Positions 19,540-28,856 are shown, counted from the first letter of the stretch. The stretch: 42,843 bases of DNA from Candidatus Pacearchaeota archaeon (GCA_016181895.1 JACOYL010000006.1:1-42843), one strand, 5' to 3'. Notes: generated by a model not told the origin, from the letters alone. Numbers and translations are program-made.

Positions 19540-20076
19540 ATGGCAGTCGCAAAAAGAAAAAAAAGATTTTTCGACGTCGAGATTCCTATAATAAAAAAGG
19601 AAACGCAGTTGCAGGCTTTTGAAATTCCCGAGTTGGAAGGAAGATTGATAACTTATGACTTGACTCGTTTTTTAAAAGGGAAAAGCGCGATTTTCCAATT
19701 GATGATAAAAACAAAAGGAGATGAAATAATCGCTATCCCAAGACAGATAAAAGTTCTTCCTTACTTTTTGAAAAGAATGATAAGAAAGGGAACAAATTAC
19801 GTTGAGGATTCCTTTTCAACAGAATGCAAGGATTCGGTTTTAAGAATAAAGCCTTTTTTTGTCACGAGAAGAAAAGTCTCGAGAAAAATCCGAAACGCTT
19901 TGAGAAAAAAGGCGAAGGAGGAATTGACCAATTACGCAAAGGAAAGAAAGTCAGAGGAGATTTTCGAGGACGTTGTAAGGGGCGACATTCAAAAATATCT
20001 CAGCTCAAACCTGAAGAAAATTTATCCCTTGTCGCTTTGCGAAATCAGGATTCTGAAAGTCGAGAAGGAGAAATAA
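19540..20076 (+). CDS. rps3ae: 30S ribosomal protein S3Ae (eS1)
   Basis: GRLITYDLTRFLKGKSAIFQLMIKTKGDEI...VTRRKVSRKIRNALRKKAKEEL. Confidence 0.85.
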   Translation: MAVAKRKKRFFDVEIPIIKKETQLQAFEIPELEGRLITYDLTRFLKGKSAIFQLMIKTKGDEIIAIPRQIKVLPYFLKRMIRKGTNYVEDSFSTECKDSVLRIKPFFVTRRKVSRKIRNALRKKAKEELTNYAKERKSEEIFEDVVRGDIQKYLSSNLKKIYPLSLCEIRILKVEKEK

Positions 20077-20109
20077 GAAATCTTTTATAGCTCTTTTCCA
20101 TATATTTTT

Positions 20110-20298
20110 ATGGATATGGAAGAAATTGAAATCAATCCGGAAGACACAATCGATTTAAATCATAAAATAGTCATTCACAAAAAGTGCGGCAAAAAGCACA
20201 TCGACGCGGATAAGTTCAAAACATTCAACCACAGAAAGCATCTCTGCTATTACTGCAACGAGTTTTTCTATGATGATGAAAGAGGAATTGGGGTTTAA
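20110..20298 (+). CDS. Small Cys/His-containing (zinc-binding-like) protein
   Basis: KKCGKKHIDADKFKTFNHRKHLCYYCNEFFYDDE; spacing resembles a zinc motif. Confidence 0.6.
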   Translation: MDMEEIEINPEDTIDLNHKIVIHKKCGKKHIDADKFKTFNHRKHLCYYCNEFFYDDERGIGV

Positions 20299-20351
20299 AA
20301 AAGCCCCACAACATCTTTTCGTAGAAAAGTGGCGCTGGCTTTGCGAAGCAA

Positions 20352-20423
20352 AGCCTCTAGAGGGATTTGAACCCCCGACCCCCGGTTTACAAAACCGATG
20401 CTCTGCCACTGAGCTATAGAGGC
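20352..20423 (-). tRNA. tRNA-Thr (TGT)
   Basis: GCCTCTA/TAGAGGC acceptor; GCTC AGTGGCA GAGC; ac arm TCGGT TTTGTAA ACCGG; T arm GGGGG TTCAAAT CCCTC. Confidence 0.93.
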
Positions 20424-20535
20424 GTATAAAATTTAACAAAATCGCTTATTTAAAAGATTTCTTATAAAGTCAAAATGCATTTTTCAATTATCCTTTTTCG
20501 TTTTGGGTGGGTGGGAACAAATTTTTTTAGATTTT

Positions 20536-21081
20536 TCACAACACCAAATCCGCCTTCCTGTCCTCTATAAGTATTTTCGCAATCTCTCCCTGCAACTCGA
20601 CTTTGTCCCCTTTCTTGAAAGGGCCAATCATCTCCCCGTTTAAGTCAATGAATTCAGAGACGTCTTCTGTGAAAACAACAGGCTGTTTTTCATTCCCGAC
20701 GCCTCCATTGTTGCTGAAAAAACCGTTGACTTGTTTTTCCGTTGAATCAAGGCATTTTATCATTTCATCGAACATTTTTTTCTCGAAATCAAGCATGTTC
20801 TCGAAATCCCTTTTTGAAGCCCCTGTTTCCGTGGAAATTAAAATAAGGTTGAAAATCTTTTTTCTTCTTCTCAATATCAATTCTTTGAACAGGGTCCTTG
20901 CATTTTCCAATTGTTTTTTCGACTTTATTCCTTCTTCTGAAAAATCCTCGGCTTTCGATGAGAATTCCTTTTTTTCCCTGAAATAGACGGCAACTTCGTC
21001 GAGAAAATCTTTCGGAAGTTGCTGGAGTTCCTCGCTTCTTTCCTTCCTCACGGCTTCGTAAATGTCGTTGTAAGTAATCAT
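20536..21081 (-). CDS. Archaeal GINS replication complex subunit (Gins51-like)
   Basis: N-terminal YNDIYEAVRKERSEELQQLPKDFLDEVAVYF; C-terminal beta domain PVVFTEDVSEFIDLNGEMIGPFKKGDKVELQGEIAKILIEDRKADLV. Confidence 0.85.
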   Translation of the reverse strand: MITYNDIYEAVRKERSEELQQLPKDFLDEVAVYFREKKEFSSKAEDFSEEGIKSKKQLENARTLFKELILRRRKKIFNLILISTETGASKRDFENMLDFEKKMFDEMIKCLDSTEKQVNGFFSNNGGVGNEKQPVVFTEDVSEFIDLNGEMIGPFKKGDKVELQGEIAKILIEDRKADLVL

Positions 21082-21308
21082 AAAACACGGAATAAAGGGA
21101 CATTTTTAAGAATTTTCGTGATAAAATACACTCGGCTTCGCCTCGCTAAAATCAGCTCATTGCTTCGCAACTCGCATTTTGAGATAAATATTAATACAAA
21201 ATTCAATTTTATCGCTTGATGCAACTTATGATTTCTATGAGAGAGAATTTTATTATTAAAATCTGTTTTTTAGGGGGAACAAATTAATATGAAAAAAATT
21301 TCTAACAC

Positions 21309-21998
21309 CTATTTATAGTTGATAAAGTTGATTAAAGTTTTTATCGAATATTCGTAATATTTATCATAGGGGATTTTCCATTTTGTCGTTTCTTCCTTTG
21401 TCGCATTTTCCATGATTTTCCTGAAAAGCCTTATCGAGTTTCCATGCGAGGAAATTGCAACATTGACTTTTTCTTTTTTCATGATTTTCTTCAAATCTTT
21501 TATGAAACTTGCAACGCGTTTTTCAACCATCGCAAAACTTTCTCCCTTCGGAGGAGGAATATTGTAGCCTCGATGGATTGCCCTGTATTCTTCCTCGCCG
21601 AGAAATCTCTCAGTTTTTTTCCTGCATTCTTTGCTCATGTCGCAGATAAAATCTCCCTCGATTTCCAGTTTGTAAAGTTTCTTCCCCATTTTTTTTATGA
21701 AAGCCTCGTGACTCGTTCCATTGAGGATTCCGTAATTCCTCTCAATCATCCTGTCGTCTTTTATCAATTTCTTGCATTCGGGATGAAATTTCAAAACTTC
21801 TTTCAATGTGTCTTTGGACCTTGAGAGACGGGTGTAAAAAGCAATCTGGAATTTTTTGTTTTTCAGCTTTCGCGCCAAAACTCGGGCAGATTTTATTCCC
21901 TTCGGACTCAATCTGGAATCCTTCCATCCTGTGAAAATCCCTTTTTCATTGTAAAAAGTTTCCCCGTGCCTGAAGAGATACACCTTCTTCTTTTCCAT
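21309..21998 (-). CDS. Histidine phosphatase / 2,3-bisphosphoglycerate-dependent phosphoglycerate mutase-like
   Basis: LFRHGETFYNEKGIFTGWKDSRLSPKG, ERNYGILNG, AISSHGNSIRLF. Confidence 0.92.
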   Translation of the reverse strand: MEKKKVYLFRHGETFYNEKGIFTGWKDSRLSPKGIKSARVLARKLKNKKFQIAFYTRLSRSKDTLKEVLKFHPECKKLIKDDRMIERNYGILNGTSHEAFIKKMGKKLYKLEIEGDFICDMSKECRKKTERFLGEEEYRAIHRGYNIPPPKGESFAMVEKRVASFIKDLKKIMKKEKVNVAISSHGNSIRLFRKIMENATKEETTKWKIPYDKYYEYSIKTLINFINYK

Positions 21999-22084
21999 GC
22001 CGAATTAAAGCCGCGGATGTTTTTAAGTTTTGGCAAAGATTTTCCGGGAGAATTGTCCAAGAAAATGAATGTATAAAAGTTTTA

Positions 22085-22366
22085 TTGAGATTAATAGTTG
22101 CACAAAGCGTAAAGGGGTTTATCATTAAAATTAGTTTGCGGAGCAGACGAGTAAATTCTAAGGAGATTAATGTGCAACCATGATTTTAAAGTTGAATAAA
22201 ACTGATTTATCTGTTGATATTGGGTTTTTCTTAGAGGCAGGCAAACAGCTTCGAGAGAGAATTTTATCTGAATCAGGTTAACATGTAAAAGTTCCTTATC
22301 ATTAATTAATCAGTTTCTCAAAATCGGATTTGTCATTAATCTGGATTTTGGGCGGGCGGGTGGGAA
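22085..22366 (+). repeat. Dispersed intergenic repeat cluster with GGGCGGGCGGGTGGG at 22350-22364
   Basis: Shares TTAATAGTTGC(A)CAAAGCG..TTTATC.TTAA and the GGGCGGGTGGGAAC core with 5828-6150. Confidence 0.75.
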
Positions 22367-22403
22367 CTTCAAAAATTTATAAATCTCTGCATTTTCTAAT
22401 TGT

Positions 22404-23453
22404 ATGTTCAAATTTTTCAAGGAAAAGATAAAAAGCTGGGCTTCAAAAATCTCAAAAGACAAGAAGGAAGAGACGAAAGAGATAGAAGAAAAATCAGGGA
22501 AACGCGCAAAAAAATTAAAAAAAGAGAAAAAAATCCAGATTCCCGAGGAAGTTGAAGGGGAAGAGGGAAAAAGTTTCTTCCAAAAAATCGGTGAAAAGAT
22601 TTCAAAAATTCGGATTTCGGACAAGGAATTTGAAATATACAGTGAAGAACTGAAAATGCTTCTTCTTGAAAATAATGTCGCCTTTCATGTTGCGGAAAAA
22701 ATAATAGGGGATTTGAAAAAGAAAATCGTAAATCAGGAATTTTTGAAAAAGGAAGTTGAGGAACAAATCAAAGAGGCATTGAAAGACATAATAGAGGACA
22801 TTTTGATAGAACCTTTCGACGTTGTGAAAAAGATAATGGAAAAGAAGGAAAAGAAAAACGAGCCTTATGTGATTTTGTTCTGCGGTATAAACGGAAGCGG
22901 AAAAACAACCACGATTGCAAAAATCGCCGAGCATTTGAAAAAAAGATATGTCTCTGTCGTTCTCGCCGCGGGCGACACATTTCGCGCGGCTTCAATTGAG
23001 CAATTGCAAAAACATGGAGAAAGAATCGGAGTGAAAGTCATCTCGCATGATTACGGCTCTGATCCTGCTTCTATTGGATTTGACGCGATAAATTACGCGA
23101 AAAAAAATAATGTCGAAGCTGTCTTGATTGACACCGCTGGAAGAATGCATACGGCGAAAAATCTTCTTCGCGAAATGGAAAAAATCACAAGGGTTTGCAA
23201 GCCTGATTTGAAAATTTTCATAGGGGAATCAATTACGGGAAACGATGCTGTCCAGCAAGCCGAGGCTTTCAATGAGGCGATTGGAATTGACGCGATTGTT
23301 CTCACAAAAGCAGACATCGACGAGAAAGGTGGAACGTCTTTAAGCATTGGTTATGTTTTGAGAAAACCGATTCTTTTCCTCGGCACGGGACAGGAATACG
23401 ATAAAATAGAAGTTTTCGACAAGAAAAAGTTTGTTGAGAGATTGGGGTTATAA
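22404..23453 (+). CDS. ftsY: SRP receptor GTPase FtsY
   Basis: GINGSGKTTTIAKIAEHLK, AGDTFRAASIEQLQ, DTAGRMHTAKNLLREMEKI, TKADIDEKGGTSLSIGYVLRKPILFLGTGQEYDKI. Confidence 0.97.
   Translation: MFKFFKEKIKSWASKISKDKKEETKEIEEKSGKRAKKLKKEKKIQIPEEVEGEEGKSFFQKIGEKISKIRISDKEFEIYSEELKMLLLENNVAFHVAEKIIGDLKKKIVNQEFLKKEVEEQIKEALKDIIEDILIEPFDVVKKIMEKKEKKNEPYVILFCGINGSGKTTTIAKIAEHLKKRYVSVVLAAGDTFRAASIEQLQKHGERIGVKVISHDYGSDPASIGFDAINYAKKNNVEAVLIDTAGRMHTAKNLLREMEKITRVCKPDLKIFIGESITGNDAVQQAEAFNEAIGIDAIVLTKADIDEKGGTSLSIGYVLRKPILFLGTGQEYDKIEVFDKKKFVERLGL
23418..23453 (+). repeat. Direct repeat copy 1 (ftsY 3' end)
   Basis: gacaagaaaaagtttgttgagagattggggttataa; the last part of a 28-nt exact repeat (23427-23454). 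Confidence 0.9.
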
Positions 23454-23526
23454 AACCCGATTATTATAATTATAGATAAATTTATATAAACAAAACATTT
23501 AAATATATTAGAAATGTAAATTAATT

Positions 23527-23766
23527 ATGGCTACGATAACTATTAATCTTGATGATGAACTAAACGAAAAATTTAGGGACATTATTAAACAAAAAATAGG
23601 GGAAGGCAAAGGCACAATTGGCAAGGCGGTAGAAGAAGCCATAGTTTCCTGGATTGAAGAAAAAAAGCAGGCGGAAATAGCACACGAAATGATGAATCTG
23701 ATGGAAAAGGGTTTTGAAATGGGAAAAATAAAAGTAAAAACAAGAGAAAGCCTGCATGAAAGATAA
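23527..23766 (+). CDS. Ribbon-helix-helix-like antitoxin (VapB-type)
   Basis: MATITINLDDELNEKFRDIIKQK start; overlaps the downstream PIN toxin by 11 nt. Confidence 0.75.
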   Translation: MATITINLDDELNEKFRDIIKQKIGEGKGTIGKAVEEAIVSWIEEKKQAEIAHEMMNLMEKGFEMGKIKVKTRESLHER

Positions 23767-24187
23767 GATATCTTTAATTGATTCAAACATTCTGGTTTAT
23801 GCTTTCGATTCTTCTGAAAAGTCAAAACATAAAAAAGCAAGAGAATTGTTGAAGAAATGCTGGAAAGGAGAGCAAAAATTTGCGGTATCCACGCAAAACC
23901 TGTCCGAATTTTTTGTGAACGTAACAAAAAAAATAGAAAAGCCAATCTCAAAAGAAGACGGAGCAAAGATAGTAAACAGCATATTGGAGTTTGAAGGATT
24001 TCTAAAACTGGAGCCAAAAAAAGAAACGATATCAAAGGCGATGATTATTTCCATAAGAAACAATATGAACTATTGGGATTCGCTGATAACAGCCACAATG
24101 ATAGAAAATGAAATTTTTAGTGCTTACACGGAAAATGCAAGGGATTTTAAAATTGACGAGGTAAAGATAATAAATCCTTTTTTATAA
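23756..24187 (+). CDS. PIN-domain ribonuclease toxin (VapC-type)
   Basis: LIDSNILVYAFD, STQNLSEFFVNV, YWDSLITATMIEN: PIN acidic residues. Confidence 0.9.
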   Translation: MKDKISLIDSNILVYAFDSSEKSKHKKARELLKKCWKGEQKFAVSTQNLSEFFVNVTKKIEKPISKEDGAKIVNSILEFEGFLKLEPKKETISKAMIISIRNNMNYWDSLITATMIENEIFSAYTENARDFKIDEVKIINPFL

Positions 24188-24224
24188 TATGTAGAATCTG
24201 CAAAACCTGTTTCTGTTGATTAGA

Positions 24225-24260
24225 AATAAAAAGAAGTTTGTTGAGAGATTGGGGTTATAA
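24225..24260 (+). repeat. Direct repeat copy 2 (duplicated ftsY 3' end)
   Basis: aataaaaagaagtttgttgagagattggggttataa; aagtttgttgagagattggggttataaa (24234-24261) is identical to 23427-23454. Confidence 0.9.
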
Positions 24261-24289
24261 ATCATCCTGGACCAACACCTGGAAATTAA

Positions 24290-24436
24290 ATGAAATATGA
24301 TTATGTTCCAACTTCAATTCCTTTAGATAATTATCATCATCCCTCTCCTCATTCAGAGAAACCAATTCCATTATCTGATGAAAATAAAAAAGATAAACAA
24401 AATTCTAAATTAACTTCATTAATTTGGGAAGATTAA
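24290..24436 (+). CDS. Possible 48-aa small protein
   Basis: ATG..TAA: MKYDYVPTSIPLDNYHHPSPHSEKPIPLSDENKKDKQNSKLTSLIWED; below the supplied ORF cutoff. Confidence 0.35.
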   Translation: MKYDYVPTSIPLDNYHHPSPHSEKPIPLSDENKKDKQNSKLTSLIWED

Positions 24437-24478
24437 CTTAATTTCATCAATTCTCCCAAATTTTTTATAATCGCATTT

Positions 24479-25438
24479 TTAGTAAGATGTAATTTCACTG
24501 TATCTGATTATTTTTTCCAAAGTCTCTTCCAAAGACATTCCGCTTTCCTTTGCTGCCGCGATAAAACCGGAATCCTCCCCAATTCCCGGATTTGGATTTA
24601 CTTCCAAAACATAAGGATTCCCTTTTTCATCAACCCTGAAATCAACCCTCATATAACTTCTTGCCTCAAAAATCCTCCAACATTGTTTTGATATTTCTTC
24701 GAGTTTCATTAAAAGCGACTTGTCAGAATCAAGTGGATTAAAGGTTCTCACGGTTTGTCTTGATTCCCAAGAATTTGCATCAAATTTTGCGGCTTCGCTA
24801 ACCAATTTCGGCAAATGTTCGGGCCAATTTATAAATTTCATTTCAGGAATCGGCAAAATCTCGCAGTTTCCAACAGGACCGATGCAAGAAGCATTAAATT
24901 CCCTTCCTTCAATGTATTCTTCTGCAAAAAAATCATATTTGGATTCAAGAACCCTCTTAATTTCTTCTAAATTATCATAAATCTTTAATTCCAATCCTTT
25001 GGAAGCATTGTCGGTATTTGACTTTATCACAAACTTTTTTTTAAGAGTCTTTTCTTCTTTAAGGGTTTTCCGTGTTTCATAATCTGGCGTCGGTATTCCC
25101 TCTCTTCTCATTAATTCTTTTGCTACAATTTTTGTCTCGGATTTTTTAAAAGTTTTTGAAGGGCATCCTGTGTATAAAAACCCAAACATTTCAAAAATCT
25201 CCGGTGCCAAACAAGCCCACTTGTCCGTGCCTCCTATCGCCTCAATAAGATTAAATATCAAATATGAAGATGCTTCTTCCTTGATATATCTTGGATTAAG
25301 TCTGAAAGGCAGTTTTTTTACATCATATCCCAAATTAGTCAGCCCTTTGGCGACAAATTCAGCCTGTTTAAGAATTTCTTCCGCGCTTACCGAAGGCTCT
25401 TCTGCAGGATTAGTATAATAAATTAACACCTCTTTCAT
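24479..25438 (-). CDS. D-alanine-D-alanine ligase-like ATP-grasp enzyme
   Basis: YTGCPSKTFKKSETKIVAKELMRREGIPTPDY, FVIKSNTDNASKGL, FAEEYIEGREFNASCIG, YMRVDFRVDEKGNPYVLEVNPNPGI. Confidence 0.88.
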   Translation of the reverse strand: MKEVLIYYTNPAEEPSVSAEEILKQAEFVAKGLTNLGYDVKKLPFRLNPRYIKEEASSYLIFNLIEAIGGTDKWACLAPEIFEMFGFLYTGCPSKTFKKSETKIVAKELMRREGIPTPDYETRKTLKEEKTLKKKFVIKSNTDNASKGLELKIYDNLEEIKRVLESKYDFFAEEYIEGREFNASCIGPVGNCEILPIPEMKFINWPEHLPKLVSEAAKFDANSWESRQTVRTFNPLDSDKSLLMKLEEISKQCWRIFEARSYMRVDFRVDEKGNPYVLEVNPNPGIGEDSGFIAAAKESGMSLEETLEKIIRYSEITSY

Positions 25439-25490
25439 AAAAAGACCATCCTTTTCTTCTTTAAAAGAATTTATTCAATTAAGAATATAT

Positions 25491-26678
25491 TCATCTTCTC
25501 CATCCGTCCTTCACAAAGCACAGCAAAATCAAAGAAACAAATGCGACAAATGAAAGGTACATGAACATTACCTTTGGATTAAAGTCCCATAAAATCCCTG
25601 CCGTCAATCCTCCCAAAATTCCCGCAAAGCCTGTCGCCGTGTGAAAAGTTCCAAATGCTGTTCCTTTCATTTCCTTTGACAAATCGGAAACCAGGGCTCT
25701 TTGGCTTGAATAAGTCAATGCATAAACAATCCCGTAAAGCGCGAACAAAATCGCAATGTGAAAAATATTGGAATAATAAACAAACCCCAAAGCCACAATT
25801 AAAAACAGCAAATATCCGACGAATAAAATACTTTTCCTGCCGATTTTATCTGAAAGGCTCCCGAAAGGAATAAGGAAAACCGCATATGCAATGTTGAATA
25901 ATATGTAAAAAAATATCGGCGTCACAAAATTGTTCGTGGCTTTTTGTGCTATGAGAATCATGAACATGTACAAACCGAAGTTTGCAAAGGCAAAAACAGA
26001 GGAAACAAGTATGAAATATTTCAGCCTTGGATTTAAATCATGAAGGCTCCTGTAAAGGCTTCTCTTTATTGCCTTCAGCCTCGGTTCCCTGACAAAAAAC
26101 AACGGCAGAAGGGAAAGAATGGAAATTCCGGCCGCAATGAAGATTATTTTTTTAATCTCAAAATTCAATTTCCAAAACAAAAGCAAAACGAGCAGCGTTC
26201 CCAAAATCCCGCCGACAACGTCGAGCATTTGCACGATTCCGAAATTTCTTCCGGTGACTTTTTTCGAATATGAAATTACCGCATCCCTCGGAGCATCGCG
26301 AAATTTTCCAAGTCTTTCGAGGGAAACAAATGCTATCACGGATTGCCACGCGCTTGCAAAACCGATGAAAAATTTGAAAATCGTTGAAAGAAAATATCCC
26401 AAAAAGATGAACGCTTTTCTTTTTCCTGTCCTGTCCGAAAGCCAGCCCCCGAAAATTTTAAACAAGCTCGAAAGTCCTTCCCTTAAACCAGAAGCCAGCC
26501 CTATTGCAACTCCAGAGCCTCCGAGAGCTGTTATGTAAAATGGAAGCAATGGCACAATCATCTCGCTTCCAACATCATTGAAAAAACTTGCAAAACCGAG
26601 AGACCAGACGTTTCTTGCATGCCCGTCGCGCCTCTTTCCCTTATGGGAAGCGGGTGAACTTGTGAAACTCTTTTTCAT
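25491..26678 (-). CDS. Major facilitator superfamily transporter
   Basis: About 12 hydrophobic segments; GGWLSDRTGKRKAFIFLGY and PFGSLSDKIGRKSILFVGYLL loops. Confidence 0.92.
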   Translation of the reverse strand: MKKSFTSSPASHKGKRRDGHARNVWSLGFASFFNDVGSEMIVPLLPFYITALGGSGVAIGLASGLREGLSSLFKIFGGWLSDRTGKRKAFIFLGYFLSTIFKFFIGFASAWQSVIAFVSLERLGKFRDAPRDAVISYSKKVTGRNFGIVQMLDVVGGILGTLLVLLLFWKLNFEIKKIIFIAAGISILSLLPLFFVREPRLKAIKRSLYRSLHDLNPRLKYFILVSSVFAFANFGLYMFMILIAQKATNNFVTPIFFYILFNIAYAVFLIPFGSLSDKIGRKSILFVGYLLFLIVALGFVYYSNIFHIAILFALYGIVYALTYSSQRALVSDLSKEMKGTAFGTFHTATGFAGILGGLTAGILWDFNPKVMFMYLSFVAFVSLILLCFVKDGWRR

Positions 26679-26750
26679 GAATAAAGAAAATAAATTTTGT
26701 TTATAAATCTATAACCAAAACTCTATAAATATTAACGGCTTTGAATAAAA

Positions 26751-28127
26751 ATGCTCGAAAAACTTTCCGAGGTTCTGCGAAAAGCCACAAACAAGATAGC
26801 AAACGCCATATTTCTCGACAAGGACTTGGTTGACTCGATAATTCGCGATTTGCAAAGGGCTTTGATAGAAGCGGACGTCAATGTCTCCCTTGTCAAGGAT
26901 TTAAGCGATAAAATAAAAAAAGCCGCGTTTGACGAAAGAGTTAAAGGAATTGAAAAAAAAGAGCATCTTGTCAAGGTTTTGCATGATGAACTCCTCGGGA
27001 TTTTGGGAGAATCCAAAAAATTGGTTTTGCAAAAAGGACAGAATAAAATCATGCTCCTTGGTCTTTATGGAGCGGGAAAAACAACAACCGCGGCCAAGTT
27101 GGGAAATTATTTCGCCAAAAGGGGGAAAAAAGTCGTCCTTCTCGGATTGGATGTCCATCGTCCAGCAGCCTCTGAGCAATTAAAGCAGCTCGCGGAAAAA
27201 AATCACTTGAATTATTTCATTGACTTGAATGAAAAAAATCCAAACAAAATTTGGAAAAATCATGAAAAACAGATCAAGGAATATGATGTCGTGATAATCG
27301 ACACGGCGGGAAGGCACAATCTTGACAATGAACTTGTCAGGGAAATAAAATCCCTTTCCAAAGAAATTTCTCCGACAGAATCAATTCTTGTGATGCCCGC
27401 GGACATAGGGCAGGCTGCGAAAAAACAAACTCAAGAATTTAAGGAAGCCGTAAGGATTTCGGGAGTGATAATTACCCGCATGGACAGTACTGCAAAAGGC
27501 GGTGGAGCTTTAACAGCTTGCGGGGAACTTGGAAGCGGCGCGGGAATTTATTTCATAACAACAGGAGAAAAAATAAATGACATTGAGGAATTCAATCCAA
27601 AACAATTTCTCTCAAGGCTTTTGGGAATGGGTGACTTGGAAACCCTGCTTGAAAAAGTAAAATCAGTTGCCGATGAAAGCAAACAGAAAAAAATTCAGGC
27701 CGGGATTTCGGAAGGAAAACTGAATCTTGAGGACGTTGTTGAACAAGTAAAATCCATGAATGCAATCGGCGGTTTTGAAAAAATAAAGTCAATGATTCCG
27801 GGCTTTTCAAAAATTGAAGGAAAAATTCCCGAGAACCTTATGGAAAATCAGCAGGAAAAGATTTCAAAATGGGAGCATATTTTGAAATCAATGACGCCTG
27901 AAGAAAAGGAAAATCCGGAATTGCTTGAAAGGCAAACCTCTAGAATCCAGAGAATTGCAAGAGGTGCTGGAGTGAATACTTCTGAAATCAGAAGTTTGCT
28001 GAAGCAATACAAGATGCTGAACGAGTTGGTTAAATCTGGAAGTTCGATGGACTTGGATTCTGGAATGCTAAACCAAAAGCAAATGCAGAAACTCATGAAA
28101 AAATTCGGAAGAAAAATTAGGTTTTGA
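26751..28127 (+). CDS. srp54: Signal recognition particle protein SRP54
   Basis: GLYGAGKTTTAAKLGNYF, GLDVHRPAASEQLKQLA, DTAGRHNLDNELVREI, TRMDSTAKGGGALTACGELG, M-domain. Confidence 0.97.
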   Translation: MLEKLSEVLRKATNKIANAIFLDKDLVDSIIRDLQRALIEADVNVSLVKDLSDKIKKAAFDERVKGIEKKEHLVKVLHDELLGILGESKKLVLQKGQNKIMLLGLYGAGKTTTAAKLGNYFAKRGKKVVLLGLDVHRPAASEQLKQLAEKNHLNYFIDLNEKNPNKIWKNHEKQIKEYDVVIIDTAGRHNLDNELVREIKSLSKEISPTESILVMPADIGQAAKKQTQEFKEAVRISGVIITRMDSTAKGGGALTACGELGSGAGIYFITTGEKINDIEEFNPKQFLSRLLGMGDLETLLEKVKSVADESKQKKIQAGISEGKLNLEDVVEQVKSMNAIGGFEKIKSMIPGFSKIEGKIPENLMENQQEKISKWEHILKSMTPEEKENPELLERQTSRIQRIARGAGVNTSEIRSLLKQYKMLNELVKSGSSMDLDSGMLNQKQMQKLMKKFGRKIRF

Positions 28128-28148
28128 AAATTAATAAAAAGTCTAAGT

Positions 28149-28529
28149 TTATTTCTTTAATTCAATAACACTAAAACCAAATTTTTCATAGATGCTGTCT
28201 GAACTTATTATTTGGTCATTTTCTGAACAAAAAGACATTAACAGGCTATCAAATATAGTGGCTCCTTTCTCCATAAAATTACAGGCTCTGAAAAAGATAC
28301 CCCAGGAGAAATTTTCCAATTTTGCAATTCTTGAAATCTGCGCCAAAGTCTCTTTTACCGGAATTTCTTCTCTTTTGCATATCATCATAATTTCTGTTAT
28401 AGTAAAAGGAGAAACAAATAGATTTTCTTTATTTTTCTCATAAATTCTTTTGGCTTTTTCTTTTAGCCAGTCTGAATCTTTCATCAAAGCCAGAAAGAAA
28501 TCAGTATCCGCGTATATTTTTTGTGGCAT
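28149..28529 (-). CDS. PIN-domain toxin (VapC-type)
   Basis: IYADTDFFLALMKDSDWLKEKAKRIYEKN..VSPFTITEIMMIC..TIFDSLLMSFC. Confidence 0.82.
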   Translation of the reverse strand: MPQKIYADTDFFLALMKDSDWLKEKAKRIYEKNKENLFVSPFTITEIMMICKREEIPVKETLAQISRIAKLENFSWGIFFRACNFMEKGATIFDSLLMSFCSENDQIISSDSIYEKFGFSVIELKK

Positions 28530-28758
28530 TTTTTTCTATTTCTGCTCTGGCTTCTTTTTTGAGTTGAGTTATTGGCTTTCCTTTTAATTTGTCTTTTCCC
28601 AATTTAGAAAGGGATTCTATGGGGTCTTCCTCTATTGGCTGAAGATACAATCCTTTTCCCTGAAATCTGGCTATAAATGTTTTAAACTGCAAATATTTTC
28701 TTAACTCTTCGGGAAGGTAAAGTCTTCCCTGTTTGTCAAAAGTTAATATTTTTTCCAT
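28501..28758 (-). CDS. AbrB/MazE-like DNA-binding antitoxin
   Basis: MEKILTFDKQGRLYLPEELRKYLQF swapped-hairpin-like N-terminus; overlaps the PIN gene by 29 nt. Confidence 0.75.
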   Translation of the reverse strand: MEKILTFDKQGRLYLPEELRKYLQFKTFIARFQGKGLYLQPIEEDPIESLSKLGKDKLKGKPITQLKKEARAEIEKNATKNIRGY

Positions 28759-28856
28759 GAATATTTAATAATACCATTATTTATAAATTTTTCCATTAAG
28801 AAATTTCAGGAAGAAAGACGGGGTTTTGAAAGTTCGGAAGAAAAATGGAAAATAGA

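Noticed and set aside
20155-20439. 94-aa minus ORF (LYSSVAEHRFCKPGVGGSNPSRGF)
   Set aside because: Translation through tRNA-Thr and antisense to a zinc-ribbon-like ORF; typical artefact.
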